From contig CAUEEP010000937.1 of assembly GCA_958450365.1 (NCBI GenBank), positions 1,364,501-1,428,500 on the forward strand: a stretch of DNA of 64,000 nucleotides. The letters are read 5' to 3'. Positions 1-11,756 of the stretch are shown here, piece by piece (the first letter of the stretch is position 1; each line of letters opens with the position of its first letter). Origin of the DNA: Mesorhabditis belari. Taxonomy: Eukaryota > Nematoda > Chromadorea > Rhabditida > Rhabditidae. The notes under the pieces were generated by a model, which saw nothing but the letters and a program-made list of their open reading frames with translations, ran no database searches and had not been told where the DNA came from. The translations under genes and the position numbers were made by a program.

Positions 1-66
1 CAAACTTTACTCTATTTTTAGCAGTTTTAACCAGTTAAAAATTATTTCAACTTTATCCTCTTTTAG

Positions 67-3000
67 TATCGACGGCTATTGTGGAGCGTTTACAAATCTT
101 CGTGAACATTTACAAACTTGTTCACGAATTTGCTCCCGTTTACAAGAAAGTCTACAAAAACGTTTGCTCGGTTTGGGTTTTCATTTTGTAAGTTTTTAAA
201 TTGATTTGTTTAGATTCAAGCGTATACCTACCACAAACTCATCATCGCATATGGAGAGAAAAGAGATCAATTGATGGTCATTTCGTTCAGGCCAAATCTT
301 AAAGTATGTTTCAAGTATACATGTAATTAGGCGTATTGTATTGCTTTGGTTTAGAGCAGTGAGCCAAAACGATTCTGCATCACTTTCAACCAAACGGTGC
401 CCACTGATGCGTATACGGAAGACGATTTTCAATGGCCAGAAGAGGGACGCTGGAATCCCCATACGCAACTAAGTCCCATAATTAATGAAAAGTACTTTTT
501 TTTGCGTTTAACTGTCCAATTGCTTACGTTGACTTTCAGTTTAGCCAGTCTACTAAAATTTGCCGTTTCAGGTTTAACGCAAATCCGGATCTCGTCGAAC
601 TGGTTGAGTATGTCGTCTCAACCTCGGCTCCACTATGCGCTTTGTCGAAATTTTTGAGAATACGATTCCAATCTGTCAAGGTCAAATCTTGCTTTCTATT
701 ATATATATGCGAAAATTTTAGGCTCTCGCGCAAATACTCAATCATGATATGGCGTTCCCACTCCAGATGAAGGCAAGGATTCTTTTTGTGGAGTTTAACC
801 TGTGGCTTTTTAGTATTACCTGTTCGCGATTGATGATTATACGATGCGACTTCAATATGGCCATATTTTCCTTGAGTTTCGATTTTTGCAGGATTCACAG
901 GTGGATTGTTTTAAGCCTATTTGTTTTAAAAAAAAGCTGATCAGGTCGGAATCAGAGATTGTTCACGATTCCAACCGGCCGTTGTGGGGTTAGAGCAATT
1001 TTGGAAGTGGATATCTGGGCAAGTTTTTCACGATGAAAATCTTTTGCATCTAAAACAAAAACATTTTGAATCAATTAAATAAAATACTTTTTAGGGGAAG
1101 CGCTCAATTGTGTACGAATTCGAATGTTTCTCATGCGTCTCCACATGCACCAACCAGTCTGCCATCACAAGTAAGATTTTAGGGAAAAAAGAAACGAATC
1201 TAAATATAAGAACTTTGTCAAGTCTAAATCTAGTCTGCTACGCTTGAACATCAATAATTCGCTTATCTTCAACTGCTTCTAATCTTTTAAATTTAGCACG
1301 TAGCCGCCGCTTCACCGCCTCCTTCATCCACTCAATCATTATCCGTGCCTCCATCCTCAACCAACCAATCTCCACATTCGCAAGGCACCTCATTCACCAC
1401 TTCGGGATCGGGCCTTACTCTTACTCCAAATATCATCCTCGTCGATCATGTCACGTTGCACAAGGCTTGTCAACCACCCGAAAGTGCTCTGCGACGACCA
1501 CTCGTGCCAACCAAAGAAAATAACGCTGAATGTGAGTTGAAATTGTTTGACGCTTATCATTGTTAATCATGGCTTAATTATTCTGGGCAGTAGATTGCAT
1601 TCGTCTAGTTTAGATTACACATAAACGGAAGATTATATTGCTTTTTTTTAGTTGCCAACAACTTGTCTCCTTTGGACTCCTATCTATCGGCCATTGAATT
1701 CGTGTATCGAACGGGTGCCGCTTTCAAAGAGGTTTATGTTGTTGTTCTTTCCTCGTTCAACATCTTTTTAGATCTACTCTCTACCCTTACCACAACAACC
1801 GGTTCACTTTGAAAAGCTTGACGTGCAGCCGGATTCGGTGGGTGGATATAATGTTAAAATTTTTATAAGAAGATAGATGATAGATGCTAACTGACGACTA
1901 TGCCTTTTTCAATGTAAATGAACCTTTCATTTCAGATACGAGCCTCCGTCTTGTCGATCAGAACGCAAAGTGCATATGGACAGAACTACCCATGCATTGT
2001 CAATTTCCAATTCTTTGTTTGTCCGAACACGTTTACAGTTAAATGCTCCGTTGAATATGGTAAATTTGATCTTGGTTTTTATAATTTCAATTTTATAGAT
2101 GGCTTGGGCGACAGTGGACCAAAAGCTGAGCAAATTTCTATCATCGAGTCGTATTTTGACTATTACATCTCCAGGTAACTTTTTTATAAAATGCGTTTGA
2201 TCTTTTGTTTCAGGTTTAACAACGAATACGCTTTGGTGGCTTTTATAAATTTGTGCCGAATGACACCGAATGGAGCGCTTTTCTCAATCATAAAGATTAT
2301 GAGAGGGCAGTTGTATGGATATGATGAGGTATTAACTTAAATTCTCAAGAAAGCATCGTAAGAGAATCCCTTAGTGAATAAATTTGATAAAGCATTAAGG
2401 CTTTTGGGAGCCCAATTAGTAATTTAGTTTCTGTCAGTGATCTTAACTACCTAAATGAAGTGACTTTGCTTACATAAAATTTATTTTAGGATCCTTTGAC
2501 CAACATCTATTGGAACATGTCTATTATGCCGACAATGCTTCAACGGAAACCCGACCAAGGTGGTGGCGCTCACGGGTCCCAGTCAACGATGAGTGCTCGA
2601 AAGTTCCGCCCCGGAGTGTTGTTGGATCGAAATCAGACTATGAGAATTCATGTGAGTTTATCTGCAAAACATTTAGCTAGGCCACTGTGAGCCTTTAGGT
2701 GAATTTTTGCCCACTTTCACCCGATGAATCGGACAAAATGCGAAGACATATGATGTGGTTACAATACAATGTCCAAACGTTTGTTTATATCGAGCAATTT
2801 ATCCATTTTTGCGTTTAGAAATCAAGTCGAACAAGTTAATCAAGGGGTGTCCGACGAGAAAGAGGTGAGGAAAGCATAGTTGTTCAAAAAAGTTTCACAA
2901 AATTAGATTCTAACAAATATATTTGCGGCGGCAAACGAGATGGCCAGGCAGAGCAACGAGTGCCCGCTTTGGGAGGTCGTTTCGCAGCTACTTCAAAGAC

Positions 3001-3772
3001 CCGAGCTGAACAGTAAGTTGTTGGCAAAGTGAAATCAAAATGTAATATGTGATAAGCAAAAGATTACATGAAAGAGCTACATTATACACGTACACGGTGT
3101 TCCAAAAAAAAGTAACTTTAGCGCGATTTTTCTCAGAATTTCTAGTGGCTGGTGGTGGTTGCTAGTGGTGGTGGTTGTGGTGCCGACGTGAATATTTTGG
3201 ACGGGTTTTGATATTTTTTTCCTTTGTTCCGATCTCATGACCACCAATAACCAATACATGAAATTTCTGAGCCACCATGGTTACCACCACCGTATGGGCC
3301 ATCACTATGAGATTTTTGCTGTAATTGAAACTTTCTAGTGGCATCATGGTGTCAGATTAGAGATAACATGTAAACTAAGATTTATGACCCAATACTTTAT
3401 CGTTTTAGAAAATCCAGTAATCTCTTGTATATAGAACTCTTTTAACTCGCAATGTTCAAAGAGGCAGCCATGTTCTACTCGTGAGCTGCTAATCAATAAA
3501 TATTCGCTTTGGCACCACCAACCACTAGAAATTCTGAGAAAAATCGCGCTGAACTGGCTTTTTTTGGGACACCAGTATAGTCACAATTATAAACTACTAT
3601 TTTTCTAGGAATGCCAAGCTCTGTACCAATGCCCAATTCGATGATGGGCCCGGGTTCGGTGGATAACATTGGTTCTGTGGGGCAAATCCCCTCAGTTGGC
3701 AATATGGGATCAGTGGGGACCTCAGGTTCCGTACACAATCCTCTTCTTAAGGGTGAACCGGGTATGTATTGA
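67..3772 (+). CDS. MED14: Mediator subunit 14 (MED14/RGR-1-like), 3' part
   Basis: MED14 is the backbone subunit that joins head, middle and tail of the Mediator coactivator of RNA polymerase II. The gene enters from the left edge, so the N-terminus is missing. Phase-consistent exons: 67-187, 355-491, 572-680, 722-772, 814-900, 945-1006, 1095-1170, 1297-1531, 1652-1731, 1772-1837, 1936-2059, 2099-2174, 2214-2328, 2490-2651, 2699-2778, 2819-2864, 2907-3012 and 3609-3772. The identity rests on the C-terminal part: a segment starting IIESYFDYYISRFNN, then ALVAFINLC and NIYWNMSIMP, resembles the animal MED14 C-terminal domain (IIEQFFE...LIAFTKLL...WNVQFCLTIPP). NECPLWEVVSQLL matches the last conserved block. 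A Pro/Ser/Thr-rich linker (1297-1420) and a Gly/Ser/Met-rich tail are also usual. The stop overlaps a good donor-like GTATGT, so a further exon is possible. AATAAA lies near 3930. Confidence 0.62.
773..813 (+). other. GC-AG intron in MED14
   Basis: The open frame ending CAG ATG AAG continues sensibly only if 773-813 is removed, which gives a 41-nt intron beginning GCAAGG and ending TTTTTAG. AG|GCAAGG is the usual context of rare GC donors. Reading through instead gives a hydrophobic, unlikely peptide. The call depends on the hand-built gene model. Confidence 0.5.
3091..3577. mobile_element. MITE filling a MED14 intron (Tc1/mariner-like)
   Basis: Inverted arms of about 60 bp face each other: 3091-3155 and 3515-3577 share CGCGATTTTTCTCAGAATTT and run outward to a TA dinucleotide next to GGTGTYCC and a poly-A stretch. 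TA ends, no coding capacity and a 487-bp length fit a non-autonomous Tc1/mariner relative. It makes up most of intron 3013-3608 and stops about 30 bp before the acceptor. Confidence 0.75.
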
Positions 3773-4100
3773 TTTCAATTGTTGTTATGTTGTCAATGGT
3801 ATGATCTATTTGTATTTTGACTGAACTCTTCTTAAAGATCTTTATATTTATCTCTTTCTTTGTCTAGACTTTTTGTTTTATTGTTTTCCTTTACTGTGCG
3901 TTGATTATTTGCGATTTAAACCAAAATATTTAATAAAATCAGATAAAATGACATACATTTGCAATAATTTAAACATTACGGACATTTAAAAACAAACATA
4001 TTACTGAAACGGAGCCGACTGCATTGCTAGTTGAAAGAGATCTGCAGCGAATAGGACAAGTCTTTTACACAAATCACGCAAAATTGAAATCATCAAATGA
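3773..4100. other. convergent 3' ends of MED14 and SAFB-like gene
   Basis: This gap of 328 bp separates the MED14 stop from the SAFB-like stop on the other strand. It is AT-rich, and an AATAAA-type signal for MED14 lies at about 3929-3936. No other gene or repeat was seen. Confidence 0.5.
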
Positions 4101-7100
4101 TCAATAACGGCGGGTGTAATCGTAATGACGTCCTCCAGACAAGTCCGATGAGCCAGCAAATGTGTAATCTAAACTAACTGAACACTGGAAATTCTGAAAA
4201 GCCACTCACCAGAGTTCTTGAAAGTTGTTCGCGATTGAATCGTTGGATTGGAAAGCGTGGGCCAAGCAAAACCACTAAAATGAATAAATTGTCGACAATG
4301 ACAATAGATTCTTCATCATTTTTTATAGTATCCCAATCAGTAATCCATATTTTTACTTTTAACCGACAGAAGCATTTCACCTGGTCGCCCCGGCAGTAAA
4401 TCCAGATGTATCAAAGGTTGGAAGAGAGATGTTACGGGCAGCTAAAACAACAAAACTTTATGACATTTTGAGATGCTTACGATAACCACTGATGGCTGGC
4501 AACGTTGCTGTTGAGTAACCCGTGCTCGAAACACCAGCTCCATGATAATCGCGAGAAGATCCTTGAGAGGGATTCATAAACGCGTCCACCGCCAGAAGAG
4601 TGTGTATAAGAAGTGCTCCCATACCCTAAAATTGAAATTTGAATTTCTTAGCGCTCAGAGAAACAAACTTGGTGCATCGCGTCGATCAGAATGATGGGAA
4701 TCGCGACGATCACGCGATGTTTCAGGGCGCGATCTAAACAAAAAAAAGCGTAAACGAAAGTAATAACTCGTGATGCAGTCCTTTCAACTTTTAATTTGCA
4801 CAATATAAATCATATTCTTTAATTACTTTTTATCTAAAAACTACCTTGGTTCCGCGCGTTCATGTCGAGAAGAGACGTGATGACGTGAAGATTCTCGACT
4901 ATGAGAGTCATTGCGAGTAGAATGGCGTCCCGAATCGCGAGAGTTTCTACAAACAAAATAAATTTTTAATTACATCCATTCACTAACCCTCCTGCTGAAT
5001 GTCGATCTTTTGAAATCCTGGAAACAGTTCCGCGGTGATCTCGCGATGATCTAGAACTAAAAACGTTAATTAATTGAGGCATTTTTAATTTCTGATCATT
5101 AACAATATTTTGATGGCTTTGGAAATTATACCTTGAAGATTCTGATGGCGCAATGCCTCCACCGTAGCTACTGCCAGTTTGTGATGCCATTAATTGCAGC
5201 TGAAGACGCTTTCTTTCGAGTTTCTCCTTCTCGTAGCGAATCCGTTCCCGCTCCATTGTGAGCTGCATCTCGCGTACTTTCCGTTCACTTTCTTGCTCTT
5301 TGAGACGAAGCAATTCCTCTAGTTGTCGAGACGAAATGCCATCATTCGCTCGCAAACTCGATGATGATTGACGAGAGCCGAACTAAAATTAACGTCGATT
5401 TAATGTTTACTTTCCACATCTTTTCTCTATTTTTCTCTATTCCACATTTAAAAACGTAAACCTTGTTAGCAGCTAAAATTAATTGCTTAAAACTATCTGT
5501 CTGACTCAAACTCTGATAGAAAAACAAACCCTTGATGAAGTATTAGCCGATTCTCTCTCAGGATATGACACTCGTTGCGAAATCGCACGTGAAGAAACGG
5601 CGCGACCAAAACCTCCTCGGAATCCTCGAGTCGGTCGATTGCCTCGATGGCCTTGTGGTGCATAACCTCGCAATAGTGGACGATCTAAAGTCAGAAAGGT
5701 TACCTAGGTCCCTCCTAACTTAGAATTTTAAAAGTAAAACATTTTAAAAAAGCCGCATCCAAAAACAACTAATGCTGAGAAAGGCTTAGTGAGAAAAGCC
5801 GGTAATTTCTTTTCTTTCTTCTTTCCAAGGTTTATGGTTGCCATGTTGTAGGATTCAGTAGGATAACACATGAAGAAGCTGAGCATTTACCAAAGAACCG
5901 ACCCCGAGAATTTGTGGCTGGTGCAACATGGCGGCGTCGATCATTGAAAGCGCGATCCCGATCAGCAAAAACTCTTGGGCGATGTGGCAAGCTTCGGATT
6001 TCAGTTCGTCGTCGCTCAGGTTCTTTATGACGTGACCCATTTCCTCTGATCTCATGTTTCTCCCTTGTAGTCCTCTCTCGAGACTTATTCGCCTCTGGGT
6101 TGCTTGACACAATTTGGCGTTTCTCATCTCCAGCCCTCTTCTTTCCCTTGGGGTCGGTGCTCGGTGAGATCGACGTCGAAGTTGGAGCATTTGCCTTCGC
6201 CGTTGGAAGTCGACTTTTATCCGCCTAAGATTAAAAAATTACCAGATTTTCAAAATCAAATAGGAAAATCCTTAAGTATGCATATAAACAAAAAGTTAGT
6301 CGGTTTCCGATCGGCTGCTTGGTGAAAAGAAAGAAGAGCGTACCCTTTCGAGAGTGAGAACGCGACCCTTGAATTCCTTTCGATTCAGTGTCTCAATCGC
6401 CAATTCAAGGTCGTTCTTCTCAGTCATTGTCACGAATCCAAAAGCGTTCGCGTTGTTGACGACCTTCTTTGAAGTGAATATTTTTGCGCGCTCGACCTTT
6501 CCGATTGTAGAAAATAGAGCCTGAAGAACAAGATTAGTTGGAAAAAAAACCCGTCTGATCCATTTTTGGTTCAATTTGACTTAATTCGCTTAAAGGTCTT
6601 TTAAAACTTCTCAAAAGGAATTCATCATCAACATCAACAAATTTAGCGTAACGGTGCCCAGCATTTACGAATTTGGTTATGATGTCGGCAGTTTAAAAGC
6701 ATCATCGAAATCGTTACTTTCAGTTCTGCGGCTTTTGTTCCTCCCGGCAGATTGCGAACCCAAAACGATCGGGCAGCACTTTCGTCCGCATCTTTTGCTT
6801 CGTCGCTTTTTTCTTTGTTCGTTTCAGTTGCAGAAGATTTTTCTTCGTTTAGATGCTTTTCTCCGTCGGAAATCGACTTCACAGTTTGATTCATCGACAT
6901 CTTGTCATCACTTATGCCTTCTTTCAACTCCTCATCAATGTTCGTGTTTTCTTTGCTGACAGCATCATTCAATTCCGGGATTTCTTCCTAAACATAAAAC
7001 TTTAGATTAACAGCGTCTAAATTTTTCTCACCGTCGATTGATCCATTTCCAAATGCTCGTTTTCTGGAATCAAAAACTCGTCTCCCTTTGATACTTCTTG

Positions 7101-10100
7101 ATCAACAGAATCGAAAATTTCTTCGTTCAAAGTCTCAGCCAATGTAACCATTTTCTCTTCCGTCTCAACCTAAATAACATTTGTTGGGTGCAACTCAGCT
7201 AAAACTTACGGGTTTATTTTGTTCAGAATTTTCACTTGAAATGGGTCCTTCAGTAGGTTTTGTAGTGACCTAAATTAAAAAGGGTTAACTAACAAAGCCT
7301 TTAAAATAATACCTGTTCTTCTTTTTGCCAATTTGCAGCATCTGTTGACATGGTTGAGGTGTCTAGTTCACCTAAATTCTTCAGTGAACATTTTTTATAA
7401 ATTTATTCACCTTCTTCTCCTTTTGCATTCAGCTCAAAATGATACGTCATTGGATCAGAGCCCTCACCACGGATGGCCTAAAAAACAATTATACAACAAC
7501 TTCATTTCACAAAAAAAAATTCTTTCATCTAATTTTCCCGCCGATGCCAATTTGTATTCGTTTAACACCGGCCGCTGTGGGCTCCAAAGAGTGGTAATTA
7601 TTATGGCGAGAGAATTCGATTTTCCGTGAGATCGCCAGACTAACAACTCAACCACGGCCCACGCACATACATTAGCCCTCACAAACGTTTTCCCACAGCT
7701 GATAATTTTTCTTTTTTCGTATTTGTATTAGAAAATCAATGAAAGATATAGTTTCAAATTTTTTTCTTCATTGCAACCAGAAAATAAAACGCTAATTGCC
7801 TATTTTTGCTGATTCTGTTTCAGAAAAATTTTTCTACAAAGCCTTTGTTCTGCTGGGCATTTGGCTCATATAAGAAAAAACAAATTCATTATGTAGCAAA
7901 AGTTATATATTTTATTAGATGGGTGGCTCGGCGAGTCACGTGTGTCATATGGGGAGTATTTCTGACAATTGCCCCACATCGCCGCCGAAAGCGCCTCAAT
8001 CGAGGAGAACGATAAGACAGGGTATTAACTCGGGCACACGCTCCTTCCCCCACTTCCCCAAAAACCCCCGAAGATCTCTTTGCATTTCTTCTAGCATCGG
8101 CAAGCTATGTCACTGGGCGCCGGCACTCTTCGGCTTCGGCCACTGGGGAGCAGGGACCGCCGCGGAGAAAAATCTCTTCCCGCTTTGGAGGAGGTCGGGG
8201 CGTGGCCTGGGGCCTCGCATCTGGTCGCATACACGCGATGAACGCCCAGCTCATCCAACTGCATTGTGCTAATGGAGAGCTTGTAACCACACCGGATACC
8301 ATTACAAAGGTAAAATTCTTTTTAACTTTTTCCTTTTTAAATCCTTCATTTTGCCTTAATTTGCCCGAGATAATTGTAATTACTTTTAGTATTTTTATAT
8401 TCATAACCTATAACAATAACTGATCAAACTTTTGAATTTAAAGTCAAAAATAGCGCTGAATTTGTTTTACTACTTGGTCCTTGAGGAATCTCAAATTCAA
8501 TCCTTTACCCGAGCCGACCCTATGAAAAAATCATGTCAATGGCCACTGAACAAAGCCAGATTTCGAAAAAGAATTTAGGCACCACGTCTTGTTGACCCAA
8601 ATTATTTGGATAAATCCGACAAAGACATCATTCTTCTCATTTTGAATGCATTGAGAAGAACGGAGCCAAGACTTATTGTACCCGATAACTTTGATGATTG
8701 GCAAACGTTGAGGTGCGTTTATGAATTCTTAAGAAAGCATTTTTTCTTGGAGATTTGAACTACGCCGTTTGGGACTCGACAAAATGGCCTCGATGGATGC
8801 AAGCCCACACACGATTACCCTATCTTGTCAAGCAGCACTTTCAATTGGGCGACTAAATCCAGAAGTCACTTTCCGAAAGGTATCAAAATTCTAAATCTCA
8901 GTCTAAACTATTCAGGTTGTTCGTATTGTCGTTTGTGGACGAGTGGCAATTTGTCGGGATGTTTTTGAAGAGCAGTTAAATGAAGCTCGTGATGGTGATG
9001 CTGCAGATGACAAATACACGTCGCGTTTCTTTCTCAAGCACTCACAACTCGAGAGGTACTTCTAATCGTTTCCATAAGCAATTCAACCCCATCGTATCGG
9101 CTCACTTAATAAAATGCGCAAAAGTTGTTCGAAAGAACGCCTATTCCCAAGTGGCCCTTCATCCTGAAGAATAATCGAAGTGTCCGCGAAAAAACAAAGA
9201 GCAGATCCCGGTGCCGCGGAAAAGAGGCGAGAAAGGAGGAAAAGAGCTATTAAAGGGTTAGATTTCCAAAAGATTTGAATTTCGCAGAATTTAAAATATT
9301 TTGCGAAAACTAGCCTTTGTTTTGGGAAAATCAAAGAAACTAGTCCCCAATCAAACTGCATTGAAATAACGATACCGCTGAATAGGGCAATCAATGCTGG
9401 AAAAATTCACGCGTTCAAAAAAGACTAGAGTCAATTTAGAGCTTTTGATACTTTGGCATTGAAAGGCTTTCGAATGGTTGGTGCGTCGACCTTTGCACCA
9501 CAGGTTTGATCAATAAAAATTATCAAATGCAGACTGTAGACTCTTTCTGCCTTATTAGACTGTAGTCTAATAAGGCAGAAACTAAATGTTCCCACATCAC
9601 ATGTTTATCAATCATGAGAGTGTAAACGAATACAAACTAGCCAATTCTTCCAAATTCAAAAATATCTTTGACAAGCTTTCATAAAAAAAAAATAAGATGC
9701 GCTATACGACCATCTGATTGCAGAACGTTTAACTTAAACCTAATTCAGGTCCCCCAACCAGGCGATGAAACTACTTTCTTACATCACACACAATACGCTT
9801 TCACCCGAATTCCGGGGGTAGGTGGAGTGAGGTTTTTAACTCTCAAAAATCAAAATTTAGCAAGTGCCAATTTTCAAGGACACTAACTAGTAATTACGCG
9901 GCTTCACTACAATTTATGGCTCACCTGCTCCAATCGATCTGTGAGAATTAATTTGATTCCATTTTTGTCCAATCCACGCTTCTCGAGTTCCGCCTAAATG
10001 TAATAATTATTGAATAAAGCGTAGTTAGAAAGGTGGAACTTCATTTTTACACGATACATTATTGCAATCACACACCTTCAATTCGGAGACTTTCAGCTCA

Positions 10101-10123
10101 GAAAGCAGCTTTCTGTCCGACAT
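4101..10123 (-). CDS. SAFB: SAFB/SLTM-like SAP-RRM protein
   Basis: Scaffold attachment factor B-type nuclear protein; the family binds AT-rich DNA and RNA and couples chromatin to splicing. Exons read from the high end: 10076-10123, 9925-9993, 7411-7477, 7313-7371, 7210-7269, 7032-7169, 6718-6987, 6344-6520, 5891-6224, 5530-5684, 5132-5382, 4988-5056, 4845-4946, 4669-4733, 4481-4625, 4381-4441, 4210-4274 and 4101-4168. A SAP domain at the extreme N-terminus (ELKVSELK, then AELEKRGLDKNGIK) is followed by an acidic region, one RRM at about residues 220-296 (SFWVRNLPGG; NAFGFVTM), an Arg-Gly-rich stretch, a Glu/Arg coiled coil (LEELLRLKEQESERK) and an RS/RH-rich tail. This is the SAFB domain order. 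Exon 4481-4625 carries an apparent 1-nt excess that shifts frame. Intron 2 (7478-9924) contains another gene on the opposite strand. Confidence 0.86.
7919..9886 (+). CDS. KCTD-family BTB/T1 domain protein, nested in SAFB intron 2
   Basis: KCTD proteins use a BTB/T1 fold to assemble as oligomers, often as cullin-3 adaptors or G-protein/receptor auxiliary subunits. Supported exons: 7919-8021, 8095-8309, 8579-8712, 8753-8879, 8916-9055, 9440-9503 and 9749-9886. The N-terminus is Ser/Arg/Gly-rich. The T1 part gives LIVPDNFDDWQTLR followed by FELRRLGL. The C-terminal H1-like domain is strong: VVCGRVAICRDVF, LNEARDGD, YTSRFFLK, then AFDTLALKGFRMVGAS, the KCTD8/12/16 pattern (ICGR...LNESRDPD...YTSRFYLKF...AFDKLSESGFHMVAC). 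The middle of the T1 fold, expected between 8309 and 8579, could not be modelled: the only open frame there (about 8446-8577) ends in TAG just before the next exon. Either an exon was missed or the BTB fold is degenerate. Confidence 0.7.
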
Positions 10124-10302
10124 TCCTAAAAGACTACTCTTTTGCAAAAAGTGGACACGTAAATTTGCAAACAAAAAGCACAATAGATAGAGTATTGGTA
10201 GCAAACCAAAACAAGAGACAAATTGTCACAAAAATAGATTTATTCTAAAGCAGTTGTAAATAACATCTATTACCCGTAATCAAGACAAGACAATAATGAA
10301 GA
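10124..10302 (-). promoter_or_regulatory. ABHD11-SAFB intercistronic region (candidate operon spacer)
   Basis: On the minus strand the ABHD11 stop is followed by AATAAA (complement of 10239-10244). About 110 nt later comes CTTTTAG|GA directly before the SAFB ATG at 10123. A polyadenylation signal about 100 nt upstream of a trans-splice-like acceptor is the layout of nematode operons, where the downstream gene usually receives SL2. No separate promoter is evident. Trans-splicing is inferred. Confidence 0.55.
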
Positions 10303-11756
10303 TTATTTCTTTTCTATGAAGCGACAAATTTCATCAATAAACGTTTGTGGTTGCTCGGAGTGCACCCAGTGACCGGCGTTCTTCACCGACGAAAATTCAA
10401 CCTAAATTTTTATGTATCACTGTAAAAATAAACACGAAATAGATCAAAACATTCAAAACTGTGGATACCTGTGGAAACAAATTTCGTATTAAGGGTCGAT
10501 CTTCATCTGGCACATATCCACTCTTATCCCCATAGATAAACAACGTAGGTCCTCGAAAAGTTCCAACCGGCAATGAGCAACCCAAAATGTCTTCAAAATG
10601 TCTCCCGATCGATGTAAGATTCATCTAAAAGAATCCTTTGTAATAAATACTGACAAAACCATCCACCTTCCACTCAAAAGTTCCATCTTGACGAGGTCGA
10701 AGGTTTGTTAGAAGAAACTGCCTAATAGCCAACTCAGGAATCTAAAATATACGTTTACTATAATAAACATAAATGTTTCATACATCATGCTCTAATCCTT
10801 TTGATATCTCTTGCCTCGAAAGCGAAAGATCAGCCTTCCGCATAGCTTCCACATAATATCTAAAAACGAAATACATTGATTGATTGTAAAAGAACACCTG
10901 AATGTATGTGAGCTGACAGAATATCCTTTTGGGCTGATATCTTCAATTATTAACTTGTCGATCAAGGAAGAACCATGAGGATCTAAAATCTATCTGTCAG
11001 CTTTAATTAATTGGCAATTATACCAATGGCAAAGCGCATTGCTACTTTTCCTCCCATGCTATGTCCAAGCAAGTCGGCTTTTTTGAACGAGCCTTCTGCA
11101 CAAATCTAAAATAGATATAAACGCTTGCATGCAAAAAAATATGTGCTTACTTTTTGGATTAGAAGATAAAGATCGGTGGCCTGTTCGGTGTATGACATAG
11201 AAGAACAATGTGGCGAATCCCCATGGTTTCTGTAAGTAACAATTTGGTTTTTTTTATTTGAATGCCTATTTGTTTTTATTATTAAGGTCTTAGTTGAATG
11301 CTGGCTAATGAAATTTTACTGAATTCTAACCATTAACGATTCGAATTTTGTTTAAACTGGGTAGGATTAAAAATCCGCATCCAGTAACATTACTAATACT
11401 CAGATACATCACATAAACGCCACAAAACGTACCTCAAGTCAACAGCATACACCACATTATCGAGCCTTTTTTGCACAGCTTTCGCAACCGAGTTCCAATT
11501 CGTTTTCTGTCCAAACAAACCTAAAAACAATAATAGAAACGTCAGGGGGAAAAGCGCACAAACCGTGACAAATCAACAACGGATTATGCTTTCGGTTCTT
11601 CTCGTGGTCACCATATTTCGCAAAGGCCAGCTCGACTCCATCTGCCGTCGAGAATTCTGAAAAAGCTATGTAAACAAGTAATCAACATAAACACACACTT
11701 CTAAACAAGAAAGGTCGTTGAAAATTTGAAACTCTAGATGTGAATAGCAATTTCAT
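10303..11756 (-). CDS. ABHD11: ABHD11-like alpha/beta hydrolase
   Basis: Serine hydrolase of the ABHD11 family, a mitochondrial enzyme in animals. Ten exons with agreeing phases: 11699-11756, 11564-11656, 11433-11520, 11229-11151, 11024-11105, 10898-10982, 10784-10859, 10667-10741, 10469-10624 and 10303-10401, about 296 aa. The oxyanion-side motif HGLFGQKTNW is followed by DLRNHGDSPH, the nucleophile elbow GHSMGG (Ser about 122), DISPKGYS, VRQFLLTNL-like IRQFLLTNLRP, a YGDKSGYV acid strand (Asp about 245) and the catalytic His in NAGHWVHSEQ (about 275). All three triad residues are present. The first 20 residues are basic and hydrophobic (MKLLFTSRVSNFQRP), compatible with mitochondrial targeting. 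The gene is divergent from SNIP1 and probably co-transcribed with the downstream SAFB-like gene. Confidence 0.94.

Noticed and set aside
536..898. Minus-strand open frame of 120 codons
   Set aside because: Lies over phase-consistent plus-strand MED14 exons and shows no homology; shadow frame.
7464..7682. Minus-strand frame that could extend SAFB exon 3 upstream
   Set aside because: A clean acceptor at 7478 and the in-phase SAP exons at 9925-10123 make extension unnecessary.
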